Below are positions 53,766 to 64,000 of a DNA stretch of 64,000 nt, one piece after another. Origin of the DNA: Ciona savignyi (lineage: Eukaryota > Chordata > Ascidiacea > Phlebobranchia > Cionidae); the NCBI GenBank assembly GCA_000149265.1, contig CH003350.1, positions 683,218-747,217 on the forward strand, read 5' to 3'. The notes under the pieces are model-generated. The model was given only the letters and a program-made list of their open reading frames with translations. It ran no database searches and had not been told where the DNA came from. A program made the position numbers and the translations under genes. Each line of letters opens with the position of its first letter. Position 1 is the stretch's first letter.

Positions 53766-54581
53766 TCATTTAGTGTTTCTGTTAATTGTCCATATGTTAC
53801 AATTTGGTGTTAGTATATCTCGAATCTTACGTAATTAGATTAAGTAGTATTGAATCCTCTCCAACAACAAGACACGTATAGGGTTTTCAGATGCGTTTAA
53901 TCCAGCATAACCGACACGAAATAAACAGCCAGAATCAAACGATTTAAAAAAGGTTGACTTATGTGGCTAAAACATAACATTGTACATTTACATTAAAATT
54001 TCAGGCTAACAATTTCACAAATTACACAGCAACAATAATAAACCGTTAAATACTGTACTACCAAGCAAAATTCCGTACACCACGTTTTTTTGGCTGCAAT
54101 ACAAGACAATGGTATAATTCACGTAATAATGGCCTATCCATAGAAATCACAAGTTAGCACTACAGTTTTGTCCGTAACAAGTAGAATAAATCATATTCAT
54201 GATTATTGCCAACTACAAATAATGAACTCAGAAGTCAGTTAAAATTAATCGGGAAACACTGAAAAGCTAAGGCTGCGCAGATTTTTTTAATTATATTTTT
54301 TAATTTTTTTAATAATTATTTTTTTATTTCGATTCATTTTTTTGAGTTTTTTTATATTAATTTCATTTTTTAGTTTGTTTTTATTTTAAGTTAATCTTTT
54401 TTATTTAATTTAAATTTATTTTAAATTAATATTTTTTTTTAATTTCGTTAATTTAAATATTTATTTAAATTGTTTGTTTTTTTTATTAAACTTTAAAAAA
54501 TGGAATGGCACTCATAGACCACCCATATGCATGCTATAAACCCAGAATAATTCGCGCGAGTTTTTCATTTCCGAAAAAAGC
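53766..54581. other. Intergenic stretch with T-rich low-complexity tract
   Basis: No gene. From about 54285 to 54500 the plus strand is almost entirely T and A with long T runs; a slippage-prone low-complexity tract upstream of the sulfotransferase. Confidence 0.55.
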
Positions 54582-54666
54582 TTTTAGCTCCAGGCATGTT
54601 TTCTCAAGCATGAGATATAGGGTGTTTTAGCTCCAGGCATGTTTTCTCAAGCATGAGATTAGGGTG
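54582..54666 (+). repeat. Tandem duplication, two copies of a 42-43 bp unit
   Basis: 'ttttagctccaggcatgttt' plus 22-23 more bases occurs twice in a row (54582-54624, 54625-54666), nearly identical, about 90 bp before the sulfotransferase ATG. It may lie in the promoter or 5' UTR. Confidence 0.85.
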
Positions 54667-54752
54667 TTGCGTGTACAATAGAGTTTGAACACAGGGCGAG
54701 GTGAAAGAATTTAAAACTGTAGGTATCAAATAAAGTTTACATTGTTAAGAAA

Positions 54753-57700
54753 ATGGAACCACAGCAACTCTTAAACAAGTCGTTTGATATTGGGTTTACT
54801 CAGTTTAGAACATACGCGGATGATCTGCCCGATCATAAACCGGTGGTCAAAAGTTTGGTGGAAAGCATTCTCAATCCTAAACTCATTGAATGGAAAGGAT
54901 ATAAATTGTGGGGACAAGGGTTTAGCATGGATACTGTTAAATGGGTTCATGAAAACTGGATTCCATGGAAAGATGATGTAATCGTTGCTTCATTTCCCAA
55001 AACAGGTCAAATATTTTACTAGTAACAATATAAATGTTCGGGGTTTATGGTAAATTTCCTTAAAAAGTATAAAAATAGTTTTGTTCTTCACAGGTACTAC
55101 GTGGGTACGACATATCATAAGAGAACTTTACTTCAGGCATGATGAAAAACTCATGGCTATGACTAAACCAATGGCTATGCCACACATTTATCTTGAAAGT
55201 GGCATACGTGAGTATCAACACCTTTTTTAGCCTATGGATGAGATGTTGTTGTTTATAACGTTATTTTTTTAGCTTTAAAGTTTGAAATTCTTGAGAAACT
55301 TCCTTGGAAAAAACGAGTGTTGGCAACCCATCTAGTGGCACCATTAATTAACTTTGAAAGGATCAAATCAGCTGGGGCCAAGGTATATATTTGAACTGCC
55401 TCAGTGGCGTACCCAGGATTCTGTAACCGGGTATACAACCGCGAGCGAAGCGAGCACTCGATTTCGCGCGTAAGCGCTAAAAAAATTTCTTTGCTATTTT
55501 CCCTGCATATAGAGCAGAAAATCGCTCTCATTACTATAGACACAATTAAATCAAAGTTGCGCTATGTATAATAATACTACTATTTTATATAAATTCCGCA
55601 TTACCTAAGAAAATATTCTGGTAATTAGGGGTGCGAAAAATTATTGGTTATGGTTAACCGTCATGTCAAATTTTAACCGTTTAACCGTTTTTTAACGACT
55701 CTTTTTAAACTCTTATTTGTTCGTTGATTGGTAAAACGCACGCTTTTCTGACGTGAAATAACTACCCGACAACAGTAGAATGCATCAATGCTATGCATAG
55801 AGCTGGGCGTAAATACGAAATTAGGTTCAGTTACGTAATTCGGACATCGGGATTGCGGTACGGACGTCAAATCAAAATTACGTAATTACGCATTTCTACG
55901 TAATTATTCAAACGGGAATTGCACGTCGTTGTAAATTTATTTCTGAGCAATTTCTTGTTTTATTAATCTTAGCAAATTAATTTTGTTTTTTAATTTTTGT
56001 TTGAGTAAAATAGTTCGAACCACCGATAGGAATAATCACAATCGCGGTAAATACACGTGATCTTGGATTCGAGCCAATTTTCTTATCTGGAATCAGCGCG
56101 GCAAGATAAAAGGCAACGCTGCCACGATCTTCGGCTTGTTTTCTCGGCGAACGCTATGTATCGACGAACTGCTGTCCGACCTATAAATTTCCTTGCCAAA
56201 AATTTGACAGTAGCCTAAAGAAAATCGATAACATTTAACCGATTGTTGTTACATCAGTTAACCGTTTTTCAAATTAACCGTTAATTCGCAGCCCTACTGG
56301 TAATGCGCACTATAATAAAAATCCTTGACTGAAAAATGTTTATTATCCAAATGATCACCCACTATTCCTTTTGTAAATTAAATTAATCATTATATGAAAT
56401 ACTGTTTCGTCCAAATGTCAGTCAAATCTCCGAGAGTGAACCACGCAGACATCTGCACCTGGAAAGAGCGAGTGCGATAAGCCCCCCATCAAAGGAATAA
56501 AGACCACCACTAGTTGCGGTTTCCTACAGGCTCTCGGAGCTTTGACTGACTTCTGGACTAAACGCCATTTTGTTTAGAGCCGCAATTAAACGTTTATAAG
56601 TACATACAATTTTGTACAGTCAAAATCACAAAAAAAATGCTTTAAATCAACCATGTCGTATATTTCAGCTATATTGCACCATTAGCGGTAAGCTTGCAAT
56701 AACATTTTTAATTACCTTCCGTGTTGATATTCGTATTTCCGTAGTTTCATATATTTCCGGACTGTGGCACGTGGTATTCTGACGAATGGCAGTGTTATAA
56801 CGCTCTGTTGTGTGTTTTTAATCAAATTATAAATACGCCAAAAAAATTAAATCATGCGAACAAATGGTTTGATATGAAAACACCTTAACATCTACAACCT
56901 TCATGCAAGTAAGATACTGGCCGACATGTAGTCTTGATTTCCGTGTTGCCTAGACTGCAAATGTAATCGGTGATAATAAAAGAACATTGAGAAACACGCG
57001 TGTAAGTCTATGATTACGTTATACTTTAATGATCCTTAACCACGTGGTCAAAAAAACGCAAACGTGTCATTTTGCAAGTAAAGCAATATTTTTATATTGG
57101 ACTGCGATTTACGCTGTAATTCGAAGAGAACGACGTAAGATCGCTTTGTTAAAACCTTCGAATACTTTAAAGATGACACGCGTAATTAGAATTACGGAGA
57201 AATTTAATATCGCCTCATAATCTTTATTTTTTTCATTTTTTTTATTGTCCCAGAATCTTGGGTAGACAGTGTCTACGTTGTCCCCCCGGCTCTGACTGCC
57301 TAAATAAATGTGATATTGCGCAAAACTTCTGTTCTGATTTTTAGCCTAGGCTTATCATTAAAGTCCTGATCAAATTAAAACAATATCCCAGTTTATGATT
57401 ACATAAAAGATAAATTGGGTTAAGTGAGAAGGTAATATGATTTGCAAACCAACGTTCTATTTCTTTATTCTTATTTCTCTATTATTATGACATGGGTCAA
57501 GGATACCCTTCTTCACTTGAACTAGATCATATATATAATATAATTAACTTATTTGTGTAAAGATTATTTATACAATACGCAACCCAAAAGACCAAATGGT
57601 GTCCTGGCATAATATGGTATCCAGTTTTCCTGCTACAACAAGCAATGAAGAATATTTGAAAGCTTTTCCAAAAGAATGGAACCAGTTTTTTGAGGCATGC

Positions 57701-60061
57701 CTTTCTGGTAAAATTTGTTAACGTTATAAATATTTAAAACAAATGGTACTTAAATTGACTAATGAATCTTTTTATACGGTAATTATACCCTTTATGCAAC
57801 AAATATAAGTTGTGTGTACTGGTAGGGTGATGCGATCAATTTTCAGTACCAAACAAATGAATAAGCTTAGATACTTAAAATAGGATTTTTAAACAAATAA
57901 CTCAACTAAATGCTGTAAATACCAAGCATTCAAGCAATTTCCTTTTATTTTCTAATACAACTTACTTGCAACTGGTGAAAATTACAACTTACCACACTGA
58001 TGTTGTCAAAACTTTCTGAACAAATAAAGCTAAATTGCTTCATTTAATACTTAAGTAATATTAAATATAGTAGATTGCATATGGTGATCCACCTTAATAC
58101 TCTAAGCAATTTTCTCGCAGGTAAGCAGTACATAGGAAACAAGGATGGTGAATATTATCTAGATCATTTGCTTACTTGGTTGAAGCATAAAAATGATGAC
58201 AACATTCTGTTTGTGGTCTTTGAAGACATGAAAAAGGTAAGCAAGTATAAGTGACGTCTTACTTTATTTGAATCTTTTTCATAAAAATATTTTGCCGCCC
58301 TTTACAGAATCCTGCCAAAGAAATTCAGAAGATTGCGGATTTTCTTGGAGTTGAAGTAAATGAAGAGGATCTTCTTAAGGTAGTTGAGGCCACCTCGTTC
58401 AACACAATGAAAAAAAATAGTGATGCTGTTCATAAAATGATCAACTTTTATCGTAAAGGTAATATGTACAATGATCTGCGAAGTGTAATTAACCTGATTT
58501 CTGTTTAAGTATGTATTGTCTAGTTAAGTCATTAGGGCACATCGTTTAAAGTGTTTATAATTTGTAAATGTTATTGCTAAATATAAGTTCAGCCAAATTA
58601 CATGCGTCTAACAATTAGTCTTTGATGATTGCAAGAAATGGCAAGCTGCATATACGAATAGTGAAGAATTAATCTTGTTATCTAGGAAAGAAGTTTAGTA
58701 CATTATTTTGCATCACAAGTTCTCTTCTAAAGATATTAAATCTGTTCTGTTTAGTAATGATAGTGTACAGAGAACGGTTAATGAGATGGCTACCGATATC
58801 AAAGATACTTATCTAATTAGTAGCATCATCAGGAATACAATATTCAGTTTACAACTGGATGAGTCAACTTTGCCAGGAACTGAGTCTTTATTACATATGT
58901 TCATTTTGTGCATGATAGAGGTTATCATAAAAAGTTAGCAATTTAACACTGGATGCAAATAGACGGAGTGAGATAATAAATCCTGTTACCAATGTCTTAG
59001 CGCCGTGCATCTGACGGCCGCCATCTATGATGAACCAATACCTTGGCTTCATATCATTCCTAAACCGAAAAAATTGCAATGGACTTACTATTCATTTTGA
59101 TATATCGGCAGCATTAAGTGACCAAGAATATCAGCGGTCGTCGTAATCTCTCCTTCAAGACTGTCATCAAGGCAGTAAATATCATTTAAGCTCATGTGCT
59201 TAACATATGTGATTGTTTAAGCAATTATTTAAAGAAAACGAGGCGTTTGAGCACTTAGTTCCCCAGTTCTCCACAATTAAAATGGCTCTCCAAAGAAAAT
59301 GCTATGATTTCACACATTGATGGAAACTGTTGTAGAATTCTAAGAAAGCTGTGAGCCTGGCCTTGCCAAAATGATATTGCCTACTTGTCAGATATATTCG
59401 TAAAATTTAATGAATTGCAGATATTCCTTTCGGGCAAAGAGATAAAATCACCACTGTGTGGATTCAAAAGCGAGCTTGTCTAATTGTGTTGTATGACGAA
59501 ATGTAGCTAAACGTGAATTCTTATAGTGAGACAGGAAAATTTACGACTGTTTTAACTAAAACGGAAACCATAAAGAAGCTTATGAAAATGCAACACATTT
59601 ATATTAATTCGTTTTTACTATTTTGTCGGGGGTGTTTAATAGTCGGTAAGTTATTAAGGGAGGCGCTATTGGAAAAAAAAGTTTGGGAAACACTGCATTA
59701 ACTTTATGACGTAGTTTATACCATGTAAGGTTTTTACTGTGTTCTGCCTGTTCAACTGAACTCTCTGCATTCGTTTACAAATACAACCTATTTCGAAAAT
59801 CCCTTACAACTAGGGCCTTTTGCCACTGAAACACTACGTGTCATTCCTTCAACCACAGAAGACTCGTTAATACCATTAAGGCCATAGAGTTCCTTGCACT
59901 TACAGTCGTAAATTATAATTAAACTGCTTTCTTCTTTTTTATATACAGGCGAAGTCGGGGAATGGAAAAACCACTTTACAGTTGCTCAATCAGAAAGAAT
60001 TGATTCCTTGGTCAAAGAGAAATTAGAAGGAACCGACATCCAGTTTACTTACGAGTTATAA
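54753..60061 (+). CDS. Cytosolic sulfotransferase (SULT family), 7 exons
   Basis: Transfers sulfate from PAPS to a hydroxyl or amine of a small molecule. Exons: 54753-55005, 55094-55207, 55273-55382, 57563-57707, 58121-58236, 58308-58458, 59949-60061; all phases match, 333 residues (SULTs usually 285-350). Seen: the 5'-phosphosulfate loop FPKTGTTW (81-88), split by intron 1; LATHLVAP with the likely catalytic His at about 142; the 3'-phosphate motif RNPKDQMVSW (165-174); FVVFEDMKK; KIADFLGVEV; and the C-terminal RKGEVGEWKNHFT, the RKGxxGxWK motif that closes over PAPS. No signal peptide, so cytosolic. The exon layout resembles animal SULT1-type genes; substrate cannot be predicted. Introns 3 and 6 are swollen by transposons, while the others are under about 420 bp. 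A SINE begins just past the stop. Confidence 0.94.
55626..56296. mobile_element. hAT-type MITE (671 bp) nested in the intron 3 element
   Basis: Inverted ends TAGGGGTGCGAA and TAGGGCTGCGAA, with several further 'taaccgtt / aacggtta' motifs inside. The flanks are the exact 8-bp duplication CTGGTAAT (55618-55625 and 56297-56304). No transposase. Confidence 0.92.
56409..56558. repeat. Inverted repeat: 28-bp arms around a 94-bp GC-richer loop
   Basis: Arms 56409-56436 and 56531-56558 pair at 25 of 28 positions (shared core GTCAGTCAAA and CTCCGAGAG). The enclosed loop has higher GC than its surroundings. No target duplication was found. It could be a foldback MITE or a structured RNA; no RNA family is recognised. 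Confidence 0.7.
58620..59695 (+). pseudogene. Decayed hAT transposase (ZBED5/SCAND3-like) in sulfotransferase intron 6
   Basis: Fragments in several frames follow the order of ZBED5/SCAND3-type hAT transposases. VQRTVNEMATDIKDTYL then LQLDEST (58765-58875) is the start of the DDE RNase H-like fold with its first Asp. VIKAVNII and following residues come near 59165-59210; IAYLSDIFVKFNELQIFLSG near 59378-59437. Stops and frameshifts break the frame repeatedly. The right end, GTTTGGGAAACACTG (59681-59695), is a typical hAT terminus in reverse complement. The left terminus was not found. Dead copy. Confidence 0.72.
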
Positions 60062-60073
60062 AAGTGTGACATC

Positions 60074-60325
60074 TAGGATAGGATGTTTATGTTTATCCCC
60101 ATGAATGGGAAATGGTAATAATTGTTAATACACGGTCAATCGTCAGATCACCTCCCGCCCACTGTCGGGTTTCCGTAGCTATTGGCAGTGTGTTGTGTTT
60201 GATTAAACGTTCCTTTAATTTGTTAGAACATAACGTTTTACTGGGTCCATTATGACTAACTAGCGACTAGTTTAAAACCTGTAACATTTCTTCTGTAAGG
60301 CGACACACTAACCCACAAGTAAATC
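60074..60325 (-). repeat. tRNA-derived SINE (family S), copy just past the sulfotransferase stop
   Basis: Begins with the tail 'taggataggatgtttatg', shared with the copy at 45735, followed by 'cgtcagatcacctcccgccc', 'gaacataacgttttactggg', and the degraded tRNA-like head at the right end. It lies 13 bp past the stop codon, so it probably forms part of the sulfotransferase 3' UTR; no AATAAA lies between. Confidence 0.65.
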
Positions 60326-60789
60326 GTTTTTATTTCTCTTTATAATATCTAATCTTAAGAGTGTATTGCGTGATATGGTGTAGACCTATTGATAAACCAC
60401 ATTGCACTACCAACACTTTCTGTATAGAATTACCTAAACCTTGTTAATTATATACAATTCATCCTTTTTCATTTAAAACTAGAGATAATGTCAAACACGT
60501 ATTAGTCTTTTACTTTATTTGTTACGTAATCACTTTTGATATTTCTAATGCCAATTTTATAACATCCCATTTAGATCATCATATTTGATCAAATATAACT
60601 CCTTTAACTAAAGTTGTTTTAAATTGTCAGGTAACTAGAGAGTTTTAACCTTATCGAAAAACTAACCGGTTCCCGAGTTTCCAGGAAAAAGGTTAATGTT
60701 TTGTATTGAAATCCTGTAGGTTAGTTCGTATTGTACACTTTATACAGTATTGATAATCGCGGTACTATCGATACCACTCTTTTATGATA

Positions 60790-62430
60790 CTAACTAGAGA
60801 GTGTCAACCACGTGTTTAGTGTATGTACTGACGAAGCAGGTACAATAATCGTCACTATTCTTAAAACACGATTTGTATGCTATGTGATCATGCAAGCAGG
60901 CCCCCTCACCATATCTGGTGTATTTTATACACTGAATATTTAGTTTGTTTCTGCAAGCAAAAACGTATGGGTCCCATAGTTACTAAACCAAACTTTTTTA
61001 TGTGCAAGTAAAAAAAGATTATTCGTGTCAGATTTACGAACATTTTACCAAATTAGTTTTAATTTAAAAGCATCTTGTCGAACGCTATAGGAGGCGTTCA
61101 ACTAATTATTCTCCCTATCTCTCCAATGCAAACTGACCTCACAAAAACGACTGTCACTCAAAATCCTGACATAGGAAGTCTTAGATTTTTTCACAATTTA
61201 AAATTGAAGCTTGGATCTGCAACCTAAACACAAAACCCTACAAAATTTTGTTTAAAAATTTTGAGCCCATACCCCCTCGTACATCGGCAACTTTTTTTCC
61301 AACAAACAGCTAGCAGATGCACAATCAACACCTTTATTTTACAAAGCACTGCTCCACGATTACAAAACTTTACAGCTAAACGAGAACACCGGCGCGCAGC
61401 CTAGCACATGCTGCTTTCAACCAAACAAACATTGGGGAATCACCACCATTGTTACTCAGCAAAACACTCGTTTAAAAACAATGACTCATGGAGGGTACCA
61501 CTCGTCACATCCTGCCGTTCATAGAGGTCTTAATTGGTTATACGCCATCTATAGTAACAAGAAGCTAAATTCTTAAAACCGCGCGATTTAGTTTTTTTAC
61601 GACGTAGGGGAATTCCCCTGGGTTCGATACATAAATTTCTGTTTTTACAGTTCTTGGTCATGTTATCTAACAATTTTTAAAATTTCGATCGATTTGACGA
61701 CACCTTGTTGAAGATATCGGGCGTCATGGCATGCCTTTTAAAATCTTGATATGGAGACGATTTTAATTTGTTATGGTATTTATCTTATAGTAACCTTTGA
61801 ATTTATTTTATGTGGTACAATAGGCTAGGTGCTAAATCTTTAACACTACACCAACTTGGAACAAAATTGTACCCAGCAAACCATGGTAAAAAATGTAAAT
61901 TTATGAAAAAAGTCCGACTTTGTTATCCACTTTCCCGGGGAATCCCCTATGATTATCAACCAAAATTTGGTTTCTACATATCTAGGTCATGTTATCTAAA
62001 AAATATTAAAGTTTCCGATGACGGGGTCATAAGGTATATGCCTGAAAGAATCAAATCTTTATTTTAAGGTTATTTCCTAAGTAGGCTGGCTACTGTTTTT
62101 CCAAGTGGTAAAGCAGGTGGCTAACGCATTACCATTAGAATACAGAAAATATTATCAAAACTGGAGTAGCTGTTTAAGCGATAAGCCCAAAAAAGCTTAT
62201 TTTTTAGAAAAAAACACCGTTTTAGTTTAAACGTCTCAGAGGGAGGCCTCTGAATTTCTTTTGCCTTTTTCTATATATATAGGCCACCATGTTGTCTAAC
62301 AAATAATATTGCAATTCCATTACCGCTTCTTGAAGATGTCGAGGCTACATGACATACATGTCAAAAAAATATAAAAAATAACGGACAAAAACAATGTGCG
62401 TTACATTTTTCCAAATGGGGCCCATATTAA
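60790..62430 (+). repeat. Copy of dispersed modular repeat (family M), right and longest copy
   Basis: Same module order as 6833-7800: 'actagagagtgtcaaccacg', the 'tgcaagcaaaaacgtatgg' module (60951), two 'ggggaatcccc ... aggtcatgttatct' modules about 330 bp apart (61610-61670, 61938-62000), a third weaker 'ccatgttgtctaacaa' (62285), the 'aaaactggagtagctgtttaagcg' module (62155-62185), and the '...gggcccatattaa' tail. It carries about 600 bp of extra sequence not in the middle copy (about 61085-61600). No coding potential recognised. Confidence 0.55.
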
Positions 62431-64000
62431 ATAAGTATCTCCATAACCGCGCCACAGACGCAATATTTTGTCAGAGAACGCACTCGCAAACGTATTGTTA
62501 TGTCGAACACACTTAGCAACACTTTCTTTTGTAATTTATTGATTGCAATAACTCGTAGTTTTACGCCTATCATTATGTATTATTGGGGCTAATATAATAA
62601 TTAGAAATAAGGCTGATAAAGACATTTAGTTTAGATTTTGGGAATTCCCCAGCATGTAGCTAATTTTAAGTTGACGACATGACATGTCTGTCTGTAGCGT
62701 GGGGAAGAAGAACAAAAATAACGGAGTAAAATTAATATGGTTTCCCTTACCCATAATGAAGACGAACAAATCCACACAGAGAAAAAATACAAGACTTCGT
62801 TTAGTGAAAACCCGTTCACCCAAAGCTGGAACAAATGGATAGGGAATATCAATACAAACAAAAAGTTGAGGCACCTCATACCCATCTTTAATTATTTCCC
62901 GGGAAATCTTTATAAAATGAACCACACGTAAACCCTTTGTGTTATGACTAAATACATACGTATTTGTTTATTTATACGTTTAATGTAAATACGAAAAATG
63001 GTTATAATCGAGATTCGAATTTAAGAGATGTTGATATTTTCTACTTTAAGTAACAATTGATCCACCTATTTAGGTACCATTGAAAGCATCGTAAGCGTTT
63101 GTTGGGTACACGTTCTTAGTGTACGTAGGTGTACTAGCTCGCAATTATTAGACACAATTTTAGTACCCTTATTGGATTTATATGGCATATCTCGGGTTAA
63201 AGTTGTGTAAACTTGATTGCCACTTACAGTTATTATTATAAGGTAACTTTGCAGTGGAAAGATAGGCAGAATAATTAGAACGCGGTGATCAGTGTAGGAC
63301 ATTTTTAACGTGTTTAGGTGCATCGGTCTCAAGACCATAGTCAGCTGTTTCACTAACACGTGTTTTATTGAGAAAAACTACAAGGATTTGATATAGGATT
63401 TTTATTGAATCATTTATTATTCTGCCACGTCGGTCTGTAGCATCTCTAAGAATTTCTCTGTAAGAATGATTGATGTTAAAAGATGTAAAACCATCAGAAG
63501 TTGACTCTTTCTAAACGACTATCTTTTAGTACGAAACTCGTAAGTTGTTCAAATCCAATGGACTGGTAGTGAGCTTAATCAATAAGAGTACATAATGATC
63601 TAATCGTATACCACACACAGTAATAGCTATGGTAACTCAACTGTCGGCGCAAGGTATTTATCGATTGTTCGTGTAAAAACGTCCCTTTTGTTTTTTCACC
63701 CACTGCCAATTGTTTTCTTTATTAAATAATAGGACAGTAAATATTTTCTAATCTTGGTAACAAAAACAGAACAACATTACATTCTATAACACTTGCCTGC
63801 TTTGTCCTGATCCCCGTGCCCGTAGTCACTAAAAACATTCCAAATTAGGTATACGATATAGGTGAATAAAACATAATATCGAAATTAAAAATAAAGATTA
63901 CAGGCAAGTAGCCGGCCAACTTGTATGTTGAAACGGTCTAACACAATAAAAACACATCGCCAAATAGTCGTGTGGCTATATGGTTAACGGGAGCAATTCA
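62431..64000. other. Right-edge intergenic stretch, nothing recognised
   Basis: AT-rich. A further 'gggaattccccagcatgtag' family M-like module occurs near 62640. The minus-strand open frame at 63066-63359 contains an acceptor-like 'cgtgttag' and a donor-like GTAAGT, but its translations match no family and the strand context is unknown. Confidence 0.4.

Larger units (their letters stand above)
55402..57294. mobile_element. hAT-like element (1.9 kb) in sulfotransferase intron 3
   Basis: Left end CAGTGGCGTACCCAGGATTC and the reverse complement of the right end (CAGAGCCGGGGGG, then 'ctgtctacccaagattctg') share the terminal CAGNGNCG and an internal 'TACCCARGATTCTG'. The flanks are the exact 7-mer ACTGCCT on both sides (55395-55401, 57295-57301), close to the 8 bp expected for hAT. 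The interior is non-coding and holds a nested hAT MITE and a separate inverted repeat. Ends are less similar to each other than usual, so the assignment is good but not certain. Confidence 0.65.

Noticed and set aside
57029..57220. 63-codon open frame inside sulfotransferase intron 3
   Set aside because: Located within the hAT-like element, no resemblance to a transposase or other protein.
63066..63359. Minus-strand open frame of 97 codons near the right edge
   Set aside because: One frame could end an exon plausibly, but no family match and no partner exons are visible within the window.

Overview
This is a stretch of a compact, AT-rich animal nuclear genome. It carries eight protein-coding genes in short exons with GT-AG introns, embedded in many transposon-derived repeats. 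The gene set (glypican, cytosolic sulfotransferase, TDRD9, SCYL3, COPS7, ZNF143/76, DDX39B, GT10 fucosyltransferase) is metazoan. Intron sizes of mostly 100-600 bp, short same-strand intergenic gaps and the repeat style suggest an ascidian tunicate, most likely Ciona. The species call is inference from gene style; no marker in the window proves it.

Layout. 0-3.2 kb: repeats. 3.2-5.6 kb (-): 4-exon type II membrane alpha-1,3-fucosyltransferase. 5.6-11.6 kb: repeats, including a 948-bp TIR element flanked by TA, and a few unexplained open stretches. 11.8-19.4 kb (-): 12-exon GPC3/GPC5-like glypican with an unusually large Arg/His-rich insertion. 19.4-24.2 kb: CpG-rich upstream region, Ty3/gypsy and SINE scraps, and a hAT MITE with a perfect 8-bp target duplication lying 99 bp before the next start codon. 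24.3-33.1 kb (+): COPS7 followed 301 bp later by a 17-exon ZNF143/ZNF76-type seven-zinc-finger factor, whose fourth finger carries a one-base frameshift in this sequence. 35.4-44.5 kb (+): TDRD9 (only two exons) followed 402 bp later by the SCYL3 pseudokinase. 45.7-48.9 kb: a tRNA-derived SINE split by a 2.9-kb inverted-repeat transposon whose ends carry arrays of a 32-bp repeat and whose interior holds a decayed Myb/SANT-like gene. 49.1-52.2 kb (+): DDX39B/UAP56 with a CRE- and YY1-bearing promoter. 52.2-54.7 kb: SINE, nested hAT MITEs and T-rich sequence. 54.75-60.06 kb (+): 7-exon sulfotransferase; intron 3 holds a nested 1.9-kb hAT element and intron 6 a decayed hAT transposase. 60-64 kb: another SINE and a large copy of a dispersed modular repeat.

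Function. Three genes deal with glycans or sulfate transfer (fucosyltransferase, heparan-sulfate core protein, PAPS-dependent sulfotransferase). TDRD9 is a piRNA-pathway helicase and DDX39B an mRNA-export/splicing helicase. COPS7 (COP9 signalosome), ZNF143/76 (RNA Pol II/III promoter factor) and SCYL3 (trafficking/migration scaffold) are housekeeping-type. There is no evidence that these genes form one pathway. The two short head-to-tail pairs fit the operon and spliced-leader organisation known from tunicates, but this is not proven here.

Exon boundaries were read by eye from reading frame, splice signals and family similarity. Most join in phase with no forced steps; the exceptions are stated.
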